Positions 31,769 through 40,449 of a DNA stretch of 43,339 nucleotides are shown here, piece after piece; position 1 is the stretch's first letter, and every line of letters starts with the position of its first letter. The stretch lies in the NCBI GenBank assembly GCA_964648365.1, contig CAZYLK010000028.1, forward strand, positions 1 through 43,339, given 5' to 3'. A model generated the notes under the pieces. The model was not told where the DNA came from, made no database searches, and saw only the letters and a list, made by a program, of their open reading frames with translations. The position numbers were made by a program, and so were the translations under genes. The DNA comes from SURF-32 sp964648365 (GTDB taxonomy: Bacteria > Planctomycetota > Phycisphaerae > UBA1845).

Positions 31769-33126
31769 CTGACGCCTCCGCCCATCCGTCGACGCCTCCG
31801 TGCGCGCGTCGCATCGTGCTGATTGCGACAGGAACAGGGCGAGACACCGTGTCGGAAGTCCTGGCGGGTGCGGCCTTCGCGCCCCCCGTCTCGCTCACGT
31901 CCACGCCGCTTTCAGCCATCGCGGCACTCGGCGATGCGCCTGCCGCGGCCGTCGTCAGCGTTCTTGACGCATCGTCCGCCCATCTGCCGGACGCCGTCGC
32001 CGGCCTTCGAGAGGCCGCCCCCCCCCCGACCCGGATCGTCCTGTGTGTGCCGCCCGAGTTGGAGCCAGCGGCCCAGCGGCTGGTCGAGGCGGGCGCCGAT
32101 GACTATGTGATCTTCCCGCCGGAGCCGAACGATCTGTTGCACGCCCTCGGTCTGACGCCGGCCGCACGATGGGACGGCCGACGACTCCTCACCGCGGACG
32201 CCGCGCCGCCCGCCGACGAACTGGCCATGCTGGCCGAGTTGCTGTCGATGCTCGACGCGCGGCCGATCGAACTGCTCGAACACGTCGCAGTCCTGCTCCG
32301 ACACGCCCTGAACGCGTCGGGCGTCACGGTAGTCGTGAGCGGTTCGGTGGCCACCAGCGGCGAAGTCGTCACCGAGCCGGTACTGACCGCGTCGGTCGAT
32401 GCAGGCCCCGCCCGCCGCGGGCAAATCCTGGTCGCCCCCGGCGTCGCGGGCGCTTATCAGCCGGTCCAGGTCGCCCGGCTGGAGCACTACGCCCGTATCG
32501 CCGGCTTTTTACTGGCTGCGTCGTTTGATCGCATGCGTTGGCGCGAGCAGGCGCAGACGGACGAGTTAACGGGCCTGCCGAACCGCCGCCACTTCGACCA
32601 CGCGCTTCAGGAAGCGCTCGACGAAGGGCGCAGCAGGCGGATGCCCGTCACGCTGCTTCTGTTCGACATCGACGACTTCAAGACCTACAACGACCGCTAC
32701 GGCCACGACGCTGGCGACGAAATTCTCCGCACCGCGGCCAACCTCTTCCGAGCCAACTGCCGCGAGCACGACCTCGTCGCGCGCTACGGCGGCGACGAAT
32801 TCGCGGTGGTCTTCTGGGATCCGAAGGGTCAGCGCGTCGCCGGCTCGCAGCATCCGGCCGAGGCGATGGCGGTGCTGGAGCGATTCCGGCAGGCGCTGCG
32901 TTCGCACGAATTCCGCTCGTTTACCCGTACCCAAAAAGGCCAGCTCACCATCAGCGGCGGCCTGGCGACGTTTCCTTGGGACGCGGATACGCCTGAGGCG
33001 CTGATGAAGCGGGCCGATGATGCGCTGCTCGAAGCAAAGCGGGCAGGGAAGGATCGGATCTACCTGATCGGCGAAGCGCGGGGGCGGGGGGAGAATAGCG
33101 AATGGCGAATAGCGAATAACGAATGA
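31765..33126 (+). CDS. Diguanylate cyclase with pseudo-receiver, GAF-like and GGDEF domains
   Basis: This 453-residue protein makes cyclic di-GMP from GTP. Residues about 15-130 look like a degenerate receiver (ADDYVIFPPEP where a K-P is usual). Residues about 150-260 are GAF-like. The GGDEF domain (about 270-440) has D-E-L-T-G-L-P-N-R-R at its start, the active-site GGDEF at 342-346 and an intact I-site, REHD at 333-336, exactly five residues before. It should therefore be active and product-inhibited. The GTG start overlaps the stop of the receiver-like gene. The last dozen residues (ENSEWRIANNE) are encoded by a 7-bp tandem repeat and probably are a late addition. Confidence 0.93.
   Translation: MTDASAHPSTPPCARRIVLIATGTGRDTVSEVLAGAAFAPPVSLTSTPLSAIAALGDAPAAAVVSVLDASSAHLPDAVAGLREAAPPPTRIVLCVPPELEPAAQRLVEAGADDYVIFPPEPNDLLHALGLTPAARWDGRRLLTADAAPPADELAMLAELLSMLDARPIELLEHVAVLLRHALNASGVTVVVSGSVATSGEVVTEPVLTASVDAGPARRGQILVAPGVAGAYQPVQVARLEHYARIAGFLLAASFDRMRWREQAQTDELTGLPNRRHFDHALQEALDEGRSRRMPVTLLLFDIDDFKTYNDRYGHDAGDEILRTAANLFRANCREHDLVARYGGDEFAVVFWDPKGQRVAGSQHPAEAMAVLERFRQALRSHEFRSFTRTQKGQLTISGGLATFPWDADTPEALMKRADDALLEAKRAGKDRIYLIGEARGRGENSEWRIANNE
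33097..33124. repeat. 7-bp tandem repeat over the end of the cyclase gene
   Basis: Four contiguous heptamers read AGCGAAT, GGCGAAT, AGCGAAT, AACGAAT. They encode the last residues and run into the stop codon at 33124-33126. A G-rich run (33079-33092) lies just before. The array seems to have extended or replaced the native C-terminus. Confidence 0.8.
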
Positions 33127-33174
33127 AGAGTGACCATCCTCGCGTGGTCCCTCGCCCCCTCACTCCCGCTTCCC

Positions 33175-33750
33175 TCACTCCCTGCCGCGAAGCGGCTTCG
33201 CCATATAGATGTCCGGCCGGCCGCGGCCGTTGGCGTCCGGCATGACGCCGACGATGACGTAGCCGAGTTTGCGGTAGAACCCGAAGGGGTGGGCGCGGCC
33301 GCGATCGTGTGCTTCTGCGATGTGATCCGACAGGCCGTTGTAGAGGTTGACGTCGGCCAGCGATGTCATGCCGGAATCGTCGTCGGTGCCGAGAAATGCC
33401 GTCAGGGCGCCGCGCTTCGCCGCCTCGATCTCGAACGCTTCGACCAGCCTGCGACCGATCCCCCGCCGCCGCGCGTCGGGTCGAACGACCATCGGGTGAA
33501 GTTCCCACACGTTGCCGTCGTAACCGGGATGGGCGACGCCGCCGATCCAGCCGAGCAGTGTTTCACCCTCGACCCCGGCGACCACCGCCCGCGCGAAGCC
33601 TTCGGCCATTACGCGCGACACTTCCGCCCGTGCGTCGTCCAGCAACTTCCAGCCGCGCGGTTCGACGAAGCCGCCCACGAGCAAGGCGGCCGCCTGCTCG
33701 GAAATCGCCGGCGGCTGCGTTCCGAGATTGACGAGTTGGAGGTCGTTCAT
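33175..33750 (-). CDS. GNAT-family N-acetyltransferase
   Basis: This 191-residue acetyl-CoA-dependent enzyme has the GNAT A motif VRPDARRRGIGRRLVEAFE (R-R-G-I-G-R cofactor loop, about 107-125), preceded by GWIGGVAHPGYDGNVWELHP, and followed by FLGTDDDSGMTSL and FGFYRKLGYVIVGVMPDANG. The late segments resemble a group of acetyltransferases related to aminoglycoside 6'-acetyltransferases, but resistance should not be assumed and the substrate is unknown. The ATG at 33750 fits the family N-terminus; the longer frame runs into a repeat element. The upstream 248 bases contain the hairpin element at 33843-33879. It is convergent with the cyclase gene, 48 bases away, across a CCCTCACTCCC-rich spacer. 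Confidence 0.87.
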   Translation of the reverse strand: MNDLQLVNLGTQPPAISEQAAALLVGGFVEPRGWKLLDDARAEVSRVMAEGFARAVVAGVEGETLLGWIGGVAHPGYDGNVWELHPMVVRPDARRRGIGRRLVEAFEIEAAKRGALTAFLGTDDDSGMTSLADVNLYNGLSDHIAEAHDRGRAHPFGFYRKLGYVIVGVMPDANGRGRPDIYMAKPLRGRE

Positions 33751-33842
33751 CGCATTCGTGACGTGGTCGCAGTTGATGGCCGGTTCGTCGAACACGTCGC
33801 ACTTGACGGCCGGGCTGGATCTTCCACTTGCCCGGTGTGAAT

Positions 33843-33879
33843 CACGGGCTGGAAGCCCGTGCCACATAGACGCCCGTGC
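33843..33879. repeat. Dispersed hairpin element
   Basis: CACGGGCT (33843-33850) and AGCCCGTG (33854-33861) form a perfect 8-bp stem with loop GGA, followed by CCACATAGACGCCCGTGC. On the reverse strand it reads GTGGCACGGGCTTCCAGCCC followed by GTGATTC. The same TGTGGCAC...TTCC...CGTGATTC pattern is the unit of the argE array, so the two belong to one repeat family. Confidence 0.75.
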
Positions 33880-33998
33880 CACTGTCGCGCCGCATGCGAG
33901 GCATCACACAAGGCCCACGCATCGTACACTGGATACACGCACTGTGCCTATACGCGCTATGCAGACAGTTCGGACCTCCAGGCTGGAGCGACGCCGTC

Positions 33999-34640
33999 TC
34001 ATTCGAGTGCGGCGCTGCACAGCCTGCGTCGGCACATCATCGCCCCCAGCCCGACGATCCATGCCGCCATGGCGAAGACGGACATGCCGACGTCGTGTAC
34101 GTTGTTGCTGATGCGTCCGGCCAGCAGCGCCCACAGGCTCGCGGCCGCCAGCAGCAGGCCGACCGACGCGAGAATCCTCCACCCACCGGGCCAGCGAACC
34201 AGCCCGACCGACAGGATGCCGATCGCGGCCGCGGAGCCGGCGATGAACACGCGCGACAGCGCCTCGTTGAGCAAATGAGACGTCAGCAGCGCGGTCCGCA
34301 GCGCCGTCTGATCCTGCGCGGCGACGGTCCGCGCCGCCACTGTCGGCCCCAGGATGCCGCTGAGAACGGCGGCCAGCGCTCCGCAGATGGCCGCGAACGT
34401 GAACGCGACCACGCCGAGTTCGATCCATCCCCGCTGCCCGCTTGCGGCCCTCGGCAGTCGGATGACGCCGAAGACCTGCACACACAGACTGACAATCGCC
34501 AGCGCGTGGACGCCGGTGGCCAGCCGCCCTTCGCGGATGATCTTCTCCAGGCTGCCGCAGGTCGGGTGCATCACCATCGTCAGCACGCAGCCCAGGGAAC
34601 CGGCGATCATCGCCCATCCGGCAACACGATCCTGATTCAT
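33999..34640 (-). CDS. Integral membrane protein of unknown function (DUF998-like layout)
   Basis: This 213-residue protein has about six hydrophobic helices: VAGWAMIAGSLGCVLTMVM, ATGVHALAIVSLCVQVFGVI, IELGVVAFTFAAICGALAAV, FIAGSAAAIGILSVGLV, ILASVGLLLAAASLWALLAG and MSVFAMAAWIVGLGAMM. Short polar loops include HPTCGSLEKIIREGR. No transporter or enzyme motif is recognised. AGGAGA precedes the ATG at 34640 by eight bases. It is divergent from the TetR gene across about 200 bases, the usual arrangement of a TetR repressor and its target, so regulation by that protein is likely. Confidence 0.8.
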   Translation of the reverse strand: MNQDRVAGWAMIAGSLGCVLTMVMHPTCGSLEKIIREGRLATGVHALAIVSLCVQVFGVIRLPRAASGQRGWIELGVVAFTFAAICGALAAVLSGILGPTVAARTVAAQDQTALRTALLTSHLLNEALSRVFIAGSAAAIGILSVGLVRWPGGWRILASVGLLLAAASLWALLAGRISNNVHDVGMSVFAMAAWIVGLGAMMCRRRLCSAALE

Positions 34641-34747
34641 ACTTTTTCTCCTGTGACGAAGCAGCCTCGTTGCTGCGATGAAGTCAGGAACTTGAGGAAA
34701 AGCCGTCGCTCAGTCTGCGATCGGCTGAAGCGGAAGGCTTCATCGAG

Positions 34748-34753
34748 TACAAT
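34748..34753 (+). promoter_or_regulatory. -10 box upstream of the TetR gene
   Basis: TACAAT at 34748-34753 matches five of six consensus positions. The start point would be at about 34760, either giving an 80-base leader to the ATG at 34843 or a near-leaderless start at the ATG at 34762. No clear -35 box is seen. Confidence 0.4.
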
Positions 34754-34842
34754 CGCTATAGATGGAGTGCGCCCGCGCCGTCAACGGACAGATCGCCGTG
34801 GATGTCCGAAACGGAACAGACAGGCCGGAGAAGTTCGGAAAC

Positions 34843-35427
34843 ATGAGCCGCCAGGACGCGAATTCCCATAAGCCGGACCGGCGCGTCGAGCGCACGCATC
34901 GTTCGTTGCTCAACGCGCTGATCGACCTGATCGTCGAGAAAGGCTACGACCGGACGACCATACAGGACATCCTCGACCGCGCGGACGTGGGCCGGGCGAC
35001 GTTCTACGCCCACTTCTACAACAAGGAAGACCTGCTGCTGGGTCGGTTTTCGCTCTTCCAACTGGACGTGGGCGGCGACGGCGGCCGGCCGTACCGCCTG
35101 CCGGACGTGACGCACCTCTTCCACCACGTCGGCGACCACCGGCCGATGTATCTGGCGATGCGCGGCTCGAAGGTGCTCGATGCCACGATCGCCGTGATGC
35201 GCGAGGACACCACCGCCAGCTTTCTGAAACTGTTCCGTGGCCTCGAGGGCCGCCGCGATGGCAACGGCGCCATCGACCCGGCCTTCGCCGCGCAGTTCCT
35301 GGCCGGTGCGCTGATATCGCTCGTGTTCTGGTGGCTGGACGAGGCGATGCCCGAGTCGCCACAGACGATGAACGACTGGTTTCAACGCATGGGAATGCAC
35401 GTGCTGGAGGGCCGGCCGAAGGGATAA
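34843..35427 (+). CDS. TetR-family transcriptional regulator
   Basis: This 194-residue regulator has the TetR helix-turn-helix (TTIQDILDRADVGRATFYAHF, about 35-55) after R-S-L-L-N-A-L-I-D-L-I-V-E-K-G-Y, and a C-terminal ligand-binding domain (about 75-190) ending with FLAGALISLVFWWLDEAMPE. The inducer is unknown. The start at 34843 gives the normal family N-terminus; an ATG at 34762 would add 27 residues and follows a -10 box closely. It is divergent from the membrane protein gene at 34640. A strong hairpin at 35587 lies beyond its stop. Confidence 0.92.
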   Translation: MSRQDANSHKPDRRVERTHRSLLNALIDLIVEKGYDRTTIQDILDRADVGRATFYAHFYNKEDLLLGRFSLFQLDVGGDGGRPYRLPDVTHLFHHVGDHRPMYLAMRGSKVLDATIAVMREDTTASFLKLFRGLEGRRDGNGAIDPAFAAQFLAGALISLVFWWLDEAMPESPQTMNDWFQRMGMHVLEGRPKG

Positions 35428-35586
35428 GTCCGGCGGGGTTGGCCGCGACGCGCGAGCCTGGTCGGCGCCAGCGGCGGTTGCATCGCGCATAGCCGGTGGG
35501 CCGGTCGGCCATGCCGCGACGCGGATGCGCAATCGTCGACAACGCGCATCGCACGCCACGCCAGCGCCCGGGCTGAACGGCGCAAC

Positions 35587-35628
35587 CCGGCGGCGGCAGG
35601 GACGATATCGTTGCCCTGCCGCCGCCGG
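35587..35628. terminator. Perfect 15-bp GC hairpin between convergent genes
   Basis: CCGGCGGCGGCAGGG (35587-35601) and CCCTGCCGCCGCCGG (35614-35628) are exact reverse complements, with a 12-base loop that itself contains ACGATATCGT. It sits between the 3' ends of the TetR gene and the P-domain protein gene. There is no T-run, so it would be a bidirectional terminator or an mRNA 3' stabiliser by position. The rest of the 240-base gap is GC-rich without a gene. Confidence 0.6.
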
Positions 35629-35667
35629 TCGTCGCCGGCCGTAGACGTTGGCCATGCAACCGGCGCA

Positions 35668-37365
35668 CTAGCACCCGCAATCGAACGCCAGCCTCCTGTC
35701 GCACACGCTCACGCCGTTGGGGCCGCACGGCGGCGCGGCATGGCCCTTGAACTTGAACTTGACGTGCCCTCCGGAGTCGGCCGCCTTGACGATGGACTCG
35801 CCGGTATCGAGCGTGGCGACGTAGTCCGCGTTCGCGGTCGCCCTCTTGACCTTCACGACGACCGCCTTGACTTTGCCGTCGCGCGTCTTGCAGTCGGCCT
35901 TGCTGATTTTTTCCCGACCGGTGCAGGCGTCGCAGCGCGCGGCAGACGTTGCATTGATCGACCACGACAGGAGCGTGCCGTCGTCGCCCTCCGCGTGATC
36001 CGCGATCGTCAGCGTCCAGTCGCCCGCCAGTCCGCGCCCGTCGTACCCACGCAACGCAGCGAACGGCTGAAATCGGCCGACGGTCGGCGACGCACACGCG
36101 AGCGGCTTGCCCTCGTCGTCGAAGACCACCGACAGGTCGCGCTCAGAGCTGCAATCGCGATCCCACAGCAGCACGCCGACGCCGTCGTGCTCCACTTCGA
36201 TGGTCAGGTCGCCGAGAAACGAATGCGTCAGCGACACCATCACGTTGACGTCGCCGAGTCCTGCGCCTTCGTCCACGTGAATCGTGCTCATCACCACCTG
36301 CGGATCGTTGGGATCGAAGTCGGGGATGCGGGCGTTCGGCTGGGCTTCGTACGGCCCGAGCGACTCGCCCTCGCACTCATCGAGGATGCCGTTGACGTTG
36401 CAGTCCGGGTACGAGCCGCACGGCCAGGCGTTGCAGCCCTCGTTGTCGCAACTGAGGTCGCAGGCGTCGGGCACGCCGTTGTCGTTGCAGTCCTCGCCGT
36501 CGAAGGTGCGAACCGTCAGATTGAAGTCCCCTACCTGACCGTTGAAACCCTGCACCAGGACGAGGTACGCCAGGCCCCTTTCGGACATGAACGTCAGACG
36601 CGACAACTGCGTTGCGCAGCCGTCGTCGTCGCCGCCGACGCACGTCAACGTCTGGCAGCCGTTGCGGTATACGTTGAGTTTGGTATCGAACTTCACGATT
36701 TCGTCGCAGGTCTCGACGGTGATCTCGCGCCCGTTCCCGATAAGCCGATACCAGACGCCCGGCGCGGTCACGGGCGTGCCGCACTCCGGGGCCGAATCCG
36801 GAGTCGCGCCGCTGGTCGTCCCTCTTGTGACCGAGTTAAGATCGACGGGGATGGCATCCGCGCAGTGGTCGTTGGACGGCTGACCGGCGACTTCGCCAAT
36901 CGTCAACGTGCCGGGCCCCTCGGCGTCGTTGAAGCCGCCCAGCCGGATGAGGTAGCTGCGACCCTGCTCTGCGTCGAACGTCAGCAATGAGGTGAAGAGT
37001 TCGCACCGCAGATCGTCATCATTGCAGGCGATCGCCTCGCCCGGCCCGACCGGGCAGTCGTCGGCGTAGACGGCCAGCCGGGTGTCGAACGCCGCCTTGT
37101 TGCAGAGGCTCACCTCGTACAGTCCGGTCGCCGGCGCCGTGAAACGGAACCACACGTCCTGCCGGATGAGGTTGTTTCCACCCGGAAAGCGGCAGTCCGG
37201 CTCATCCGGCCCATCGGTATCCGCGCCCTCGGTGTCGAAGTCGGTTGCGCCCAGCCCGATGTCCTGGGCTTTGCCGCATGAATCATTGACTGGTTGCCCT
37301 GCAGCCGTTCCGGCGAACAGCGCCGCGCCGGCCAACACCCATACTCTTGCCGTCTTGCCAAACAT
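35668..37365 (-). CDS. Secreted protein with PPC-like domains, Asp-rich repeats and a P (proprotein convertase) domain
   Basis: This 565-residue exported protein has a signal peptide (MFGKTARVWVLAGAALFAGTAAG). Two pre-peptidase C-terminal-like beta domains follow (about 25-140, opening NDSCGKAQDIGLG, and 145-270, opening NDHCADAIPVDL). A short calcium-loop region has DCNDNGVPDACD and DCNVNGILDECE (about 270-320), a motif pair common in planctomycete surface proteins. A P/Homo B domain follows (about 345-465; HSFLGDLTIEVEHDGVGVLLWDRDC). The end is Cys- and Lys-rich. No protease domain is present although PPC and P domains usually accompany one, so it is likely structural or a partner. GGAG precedes the ATG at 37365; an upstream in-frame extension is not supported. 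Confidence 0.88.
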   Translation of the reverse strand: MFGKTARVWVLAGAALFAGTAAGQPVNDSCGKAQDIGLGATDFDTEGADTDGPDEPDCRFPGGNNLIRQDVWFRFTAPATGLYEVSLCNKAAFDTRLAVYADDCPVGPGEAIACNDDDLRCELFTSLLTFDAEQGRSYLIRLGGFNDAEGPGTLTIGEVAGQPSNDHCADAIPVDLNSVTRGTTSGATPDSAPECGTPVTAPGVWYRLIGNGREITVETCDEIVKFDTKLNVYRNGCQTLTCVGGDDDGCATQLSRLTFMSERGLAYLVLVQGFNGQVGDFNLTVRTFDGEDCNDNGVPDACDLSCDNEGCNAWPCGSYPDCNVNGILDECEGESLGPYEAQPNARIPDFDPNDPQVVMSTIHVDEGAGLGDVNVMVSLTHSFLGDLTIEVEHDGVGVLLWDRDCSSERDLSVVFDDEGKPLACASPTVGRFQPFAALRGYDGRGLAGDWTLTIADHAEGDDGTLLSWSINATSAARCDACTGREKISKADCKTRDGKVKAVVVKVKRATANADYVATLDTGESIVKAADSGGHVKFKFKGHAAPPCGPNGVSVCDRRLAFDCGC

Positions 37366-37749
37366 GCGTGTGCTCCAGAATCGAAGGTTCTCCGGACCTC
37401 GCCCGCGCGAGAACTCCGGAAGATGCACCCATCCCGCACCCTTCCCGCCCCGAACCGCCGTCAGTTTACCAAAGTCGGTGCCATTAAGGCCAGTCGGGGC
37501 GTCACCGGTTCGCAGCCGGCGTGTAACGGCAGCGTGGACACGCTCCACGCTTCAAACGAACCGGGCGCCGTGCTGCAAGCCGGGTGGGGCCTGGCGGGTG
37601 GGCGCCGGCCGTCGCGGCTGGCCGTTTCGCCGGGCTCGCGATAGGTTCCGGCGTCGTGCGAATTGACGCTTGCGGCGGCGGCGGATGATGCGGATCGTCG
37701 CACGGCCACGCCCGCCGCAGCGCCCCGGCCTCTTGGAAGGGAGTCTTGA
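37366..37749. other. Divergent intergenic region between P-domain protein and SNF2 helicase genes
   Basis: These 384 bases contain the ribosome binding sites of both flanking genes, a CACCGGTTCGCAGCCGG motif (about 37505-37522) reminiscent of the dispersed hairpin elements, and an isolated TTGACG (37663-37668) without a good -10 partner. Frames here show no credible gene. Confidence 0.5.
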
Positions 37750-40449
37750 ATGGCAGTGCAGACAACCACGGCGAAACGGGAATTGACTCTCAAGGATCGA
37801 CTCTCCCGCCTGACCTTTCCCCAGGCGTGCAAGCTGCTCGGCCCGGAGGGTGCGAAGCTGATCGGGCTGGGGGGCAAACACGAAATCGAACTGGACGAAC
37901 GTGTCCATCTCGGCGGAGACCTCTTTCGACTGAGCTTTGACGACGCGGTGGTCACCATCACGACCATGGCGGAGGCGCGACAGCGGCTCAACTGGAACTG
38001 CACGTCGTGCAGCGGTGCGTGCGAGCACGTCGGGGCGGCATTTTCGCTGATCCTCGAAGAGAAGACCGCGCTCGGGCTGGCGGCCGCGCCGCCGGAGCGC
38101 GTCCCCGTCGGAAGCCTGAGTGAAGAGGCGCTGATCAGACAGGCGATCGCCGAGCGGCAGGAGCGGGCGAAGCTCGAGAAGATGAACGTGCGCTCGGTGC
38201 AGCCGAATGTTCTGTGGACCGACTACATCGTCACGAACACGCTGACGGGCAAGACTTACCGTGTCGCCCTGCGCGGCTGGGAGCCGGGCGAGTCGTTCTG
38301 CAGTTGCCCCGACTTCCGCAAGAACACGCTCGGCACGTGCAAGCACATCATCGCCGTGCAGGGGCGGGTGCGGAAGAAGTTTTCGGCCTCAACCCATCGC
38401 CGGCCGTTTTTGCAAAAGAGCGTCGTGGTTCACGTACACTACGGCAGGGATCTTGAACTGCGGGTGCTGCCGCCGGACCGGCTCGACGACGCGCTCGCGA
38501 AGATCGTCCGGCCGCTGGTCGGCCGGCCGGTGGAAGACGTACGCGATCTGGTAAAACGCATCGGCCAACTGGAGGCCGCCGGGCACGAGGTGATCGTCTA
38601 TCCGGACGCCGAGGAATACATCCAGCAGCGGCTCTTTCAGACGCACATCGAATCGCTTGTGGCCGAAATCCGCCGCGATCCGGCGAATCATCCGCTGCGA
38701 AAGGAACTGCTCAACGTCGAACTGCTGCCGTATCAGTTGGATGGGATTGCGTTCGCGGCCGGGGCGGGGCGGGCGCTCTTGGCGGACGACATGGGGCTGG
38801 GCAAGACCATTCAGGGCATTGGCGTGGCGGAGTTGCTGCGCCGGGAGGCCAACATCCGCCGCGTGCTGATCGTGTGTCCGGCGTCGCTGAAGTCTCAGTG
38901 GCGCAACGAGATTCACCGGTTCTGCGCACGGGATGCCCAGCTCATCCTCGGCGGCGCGGCCGAGCGGGCGGCCCAATACGATAACGACTGTTTCTTCACG
39001 ATCTGCAACTACGAGCAGGTGCTGCGCGACTATCTGCCCATCGAGCAGGCGAAATGGGATCTTGTCATTCTCGATGAAGCCCAGCGGATCAAGAACTGGG
39101 AAGCCCAGACAACCCGGGTGATCAAGAGCCTGCGATCGCGATTCGCGCTCGTGCTGACCGGCACGCCGCTGGAGAACCGGCTGGATGATCTGTTCTCAGT
39201 AGTCGAGTTCATCGACGACCGGCGGCTGGGGCCGGCGTTTCGCTTCTTCAACCGCCATCGCATGACCGACGAAAAAGGCAGGGTGCTCGGCTACAAGAAC
39301 CTGGCCGAGCTGCGCGAGACGCTCAAGCCGGTGCTGCTGCGCCGCACGCGCGCGATGGTTATGAAGGAGCTTCCTCCGCGTTCGACCGAGATCGTTCGGA
39401 TCGTGCCGACCGACGAGCAACTGGAACTGCACGGCGCTCATCTGCGCATCGTCAGCTCGATCGTTCGCAAGCCCTTTATCAGCGAGATGGACCTGCTGCG
39501 CCTGCGGCGGGCGCTGATGATGTGTCGCATGTCCGCCAACAGCACGTTTCTTGTGGACAAGCGGGAGCCGGCCTATTCGAGCAAGCTGGAGCGGCTGGAC
39601 GACTTGCTCGGATCGCTGCTCGCGGAGGACGACCGCAAGATCGTGCTGTTCTCCGAGTGGACGACGATGCTGAGCCTCATCGAGACGCTCATCAAAAAGC
39701 ACGGCGCGGACTACGTCCGACTGGACGGGTCGATTCCGCAGAAGCAGCGGCAGCCGCTGGTGCAGAAGTTCCAGCGCGATCCGTCCTGCCGCCTGTTCAT
39801 TACGACCAATGCCGGCGCCACCGGGCTGAACCTGCAAGCGGCCAATACCGTCATCAACGTGGACCTGCCGTGGAACCCGGCCGTGCTGGAGCAGCGCATC
39901 GCCCGCGCTCACCGCATGGGTCAGAAGAACCCGGTGCAGGTCTACGTGCTGGTGACCGAGCAGACCATCGAGGAAAACCTGCTGACCACGCTGGCGCAGA
40001 AGCACGACCTGGCCCTGGCCGCGCTCGACATCGAGTCGGAGACGGACAGCGTCGAGGTGATCAGCAACACGGAAGAACTGAAAAGCCGGCTGGAGATTCT
40101 GCTGGGCGCCCGGCCCGAAGCGCCGATCGATGAGAGCGTCCAGGCGCGGGCCGCGTCCGAGGCCGAACGCGAGGGACGCAAGGAGCGCGTCTCGATGGCG
40201 GCCGGAGAGTTGCTCGGGGCGGCGCTGATGTTCGTTGATCAGTTGCTGCCCACGCCGCAGGCTGAGCCGGCGGAGTCAGGCCGCGTGGCCGAAGCCGTCC
40301 GTCAGCGCCTCGTTGAATGCGTCGAGCAGGACGGCGACGGGAAGCTGAAGCTGACGGTGACGCTCCCCGATCCGGCCGCACTGGAAAGGCTGTCCGCATC
40401 GCTGGCGCGGCTGCTGGCGATTACGCCGTCGCCTGAAAGGGAGGCGTGA
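37750..40449 (+). CDS. SNF2-family DEAD/DEAH ATPase with N-terminal SWIM zinc fingers
   Basis: This 899-residue DNA-dependent ATPase has a Cys-rich N-terminal part: a variant zinc knuckle CTSCSGACEHV (from Cys84) and a classical SWIM finger CSCPDFRKNTLGTCKHI (from Cys184). The SNF2 core follows with Walker A DDMGLGKT (Lys352), the DEAQ box at 442-445 and L-T-G-T-P-L-E-N-R-L. The helicase C lobe has VRLDGSIPQKQRQ, TNAGATGLNLQAANTVINVD and ARAHRMGQKNPVQVY. Such proteins remodel protein-DNA complexes or RNA polymerase; the HepA/RapA-like role is inferred. GGAAGGGAG stands before the ATG. The residues after 800 are specific to this group. A broken small gene follows without any gap, so an accessory partner was probably once encoded. 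Confidence 0.94.
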   Translation: MAVQTTTAKRELTLKDRLSRLTFPQACKLLGPEGAKLIGLGGKHEIELDERVHLGGDLFRLSFDDAVVTITTMAEARQRLNWNCTSCSGACEHVGAAFSLILEEKTALGLAAAPPERVPVGSLSEEALIRQAIAERQERAKLEKMNVRSVQPNVLWTDYIVTNTLTGKTYRVALRGWEPGESFCSCPDFRKNTLGTCKHIIAVQGRVRKKFSASTHRRPFLQKSVVVHVHYGRDLELRVLPPDRLDDALAKIVRPLVGRPVEDVRDLVKRIGQLEAAGHEVIVYPDAEEYIQQRLFQTHIESLVAEIRRDPANHPLRKELLNVELLPYQLDGIAFAAGAGRALLADDMGLGKTIQGIGVAELLRREANIRRVLIVCPASLKSQWRNEIHRFCARDAQLILGGAAERAAQYDNDCFFTICNYEQVLRDYLPIEQAKWDLVILDEAQRIKNWEAQTTRVIKSLRSRFALVLTGTPLENRLDDLFSVVEFIDDRRLGPAFRFFNRHRMTDEKGRVLGYKNLAELRETLKPVLLRRTRAMVMKELPPRSTEIVRIVPTDEQLELHGAHLRIVSSIVRKPFISEMDLLRLRRALMMCRMSANSTFLVDKREPAYSSKLERLDDLLGSLLAEDDRKIVLFSEWTTMLSLIETLIKKHGADYVRLDGSIPQKQRQPLVQKFQRDPSCRLFITTNAGATGLNLQAANTVINVDLPWNPAVLEQRIARAHRMGQKNPVQVYVLVTEQTIEENLLTTLAQKHDLALAALDIESETDSVEVISNTEELKSRLEILLGARPEAPIDESVQARAASEAEREGRKERVSMAAGELLGAALMFVDQLLPTPQAEPAESGRVAEAVRQRLVECVEQDGDGKLKLTVTLPDPAALERLSASLARLLAITPSPEREA

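Noticed and set aside
33175..33750. Aminoglycoside resistance gene
   Set aside because: There is some motif likeness to 6'-acetyltransferases, but GNAT substrate cannot be read from this and there is no mobile or resistance context.
37461..38346. Minus-strand frames (180 and 264 codons) over the start of the SNF2 gene
   Set aside because: They overlap the well-supported SWIM/SNF2 coding region and show no domain pattern.
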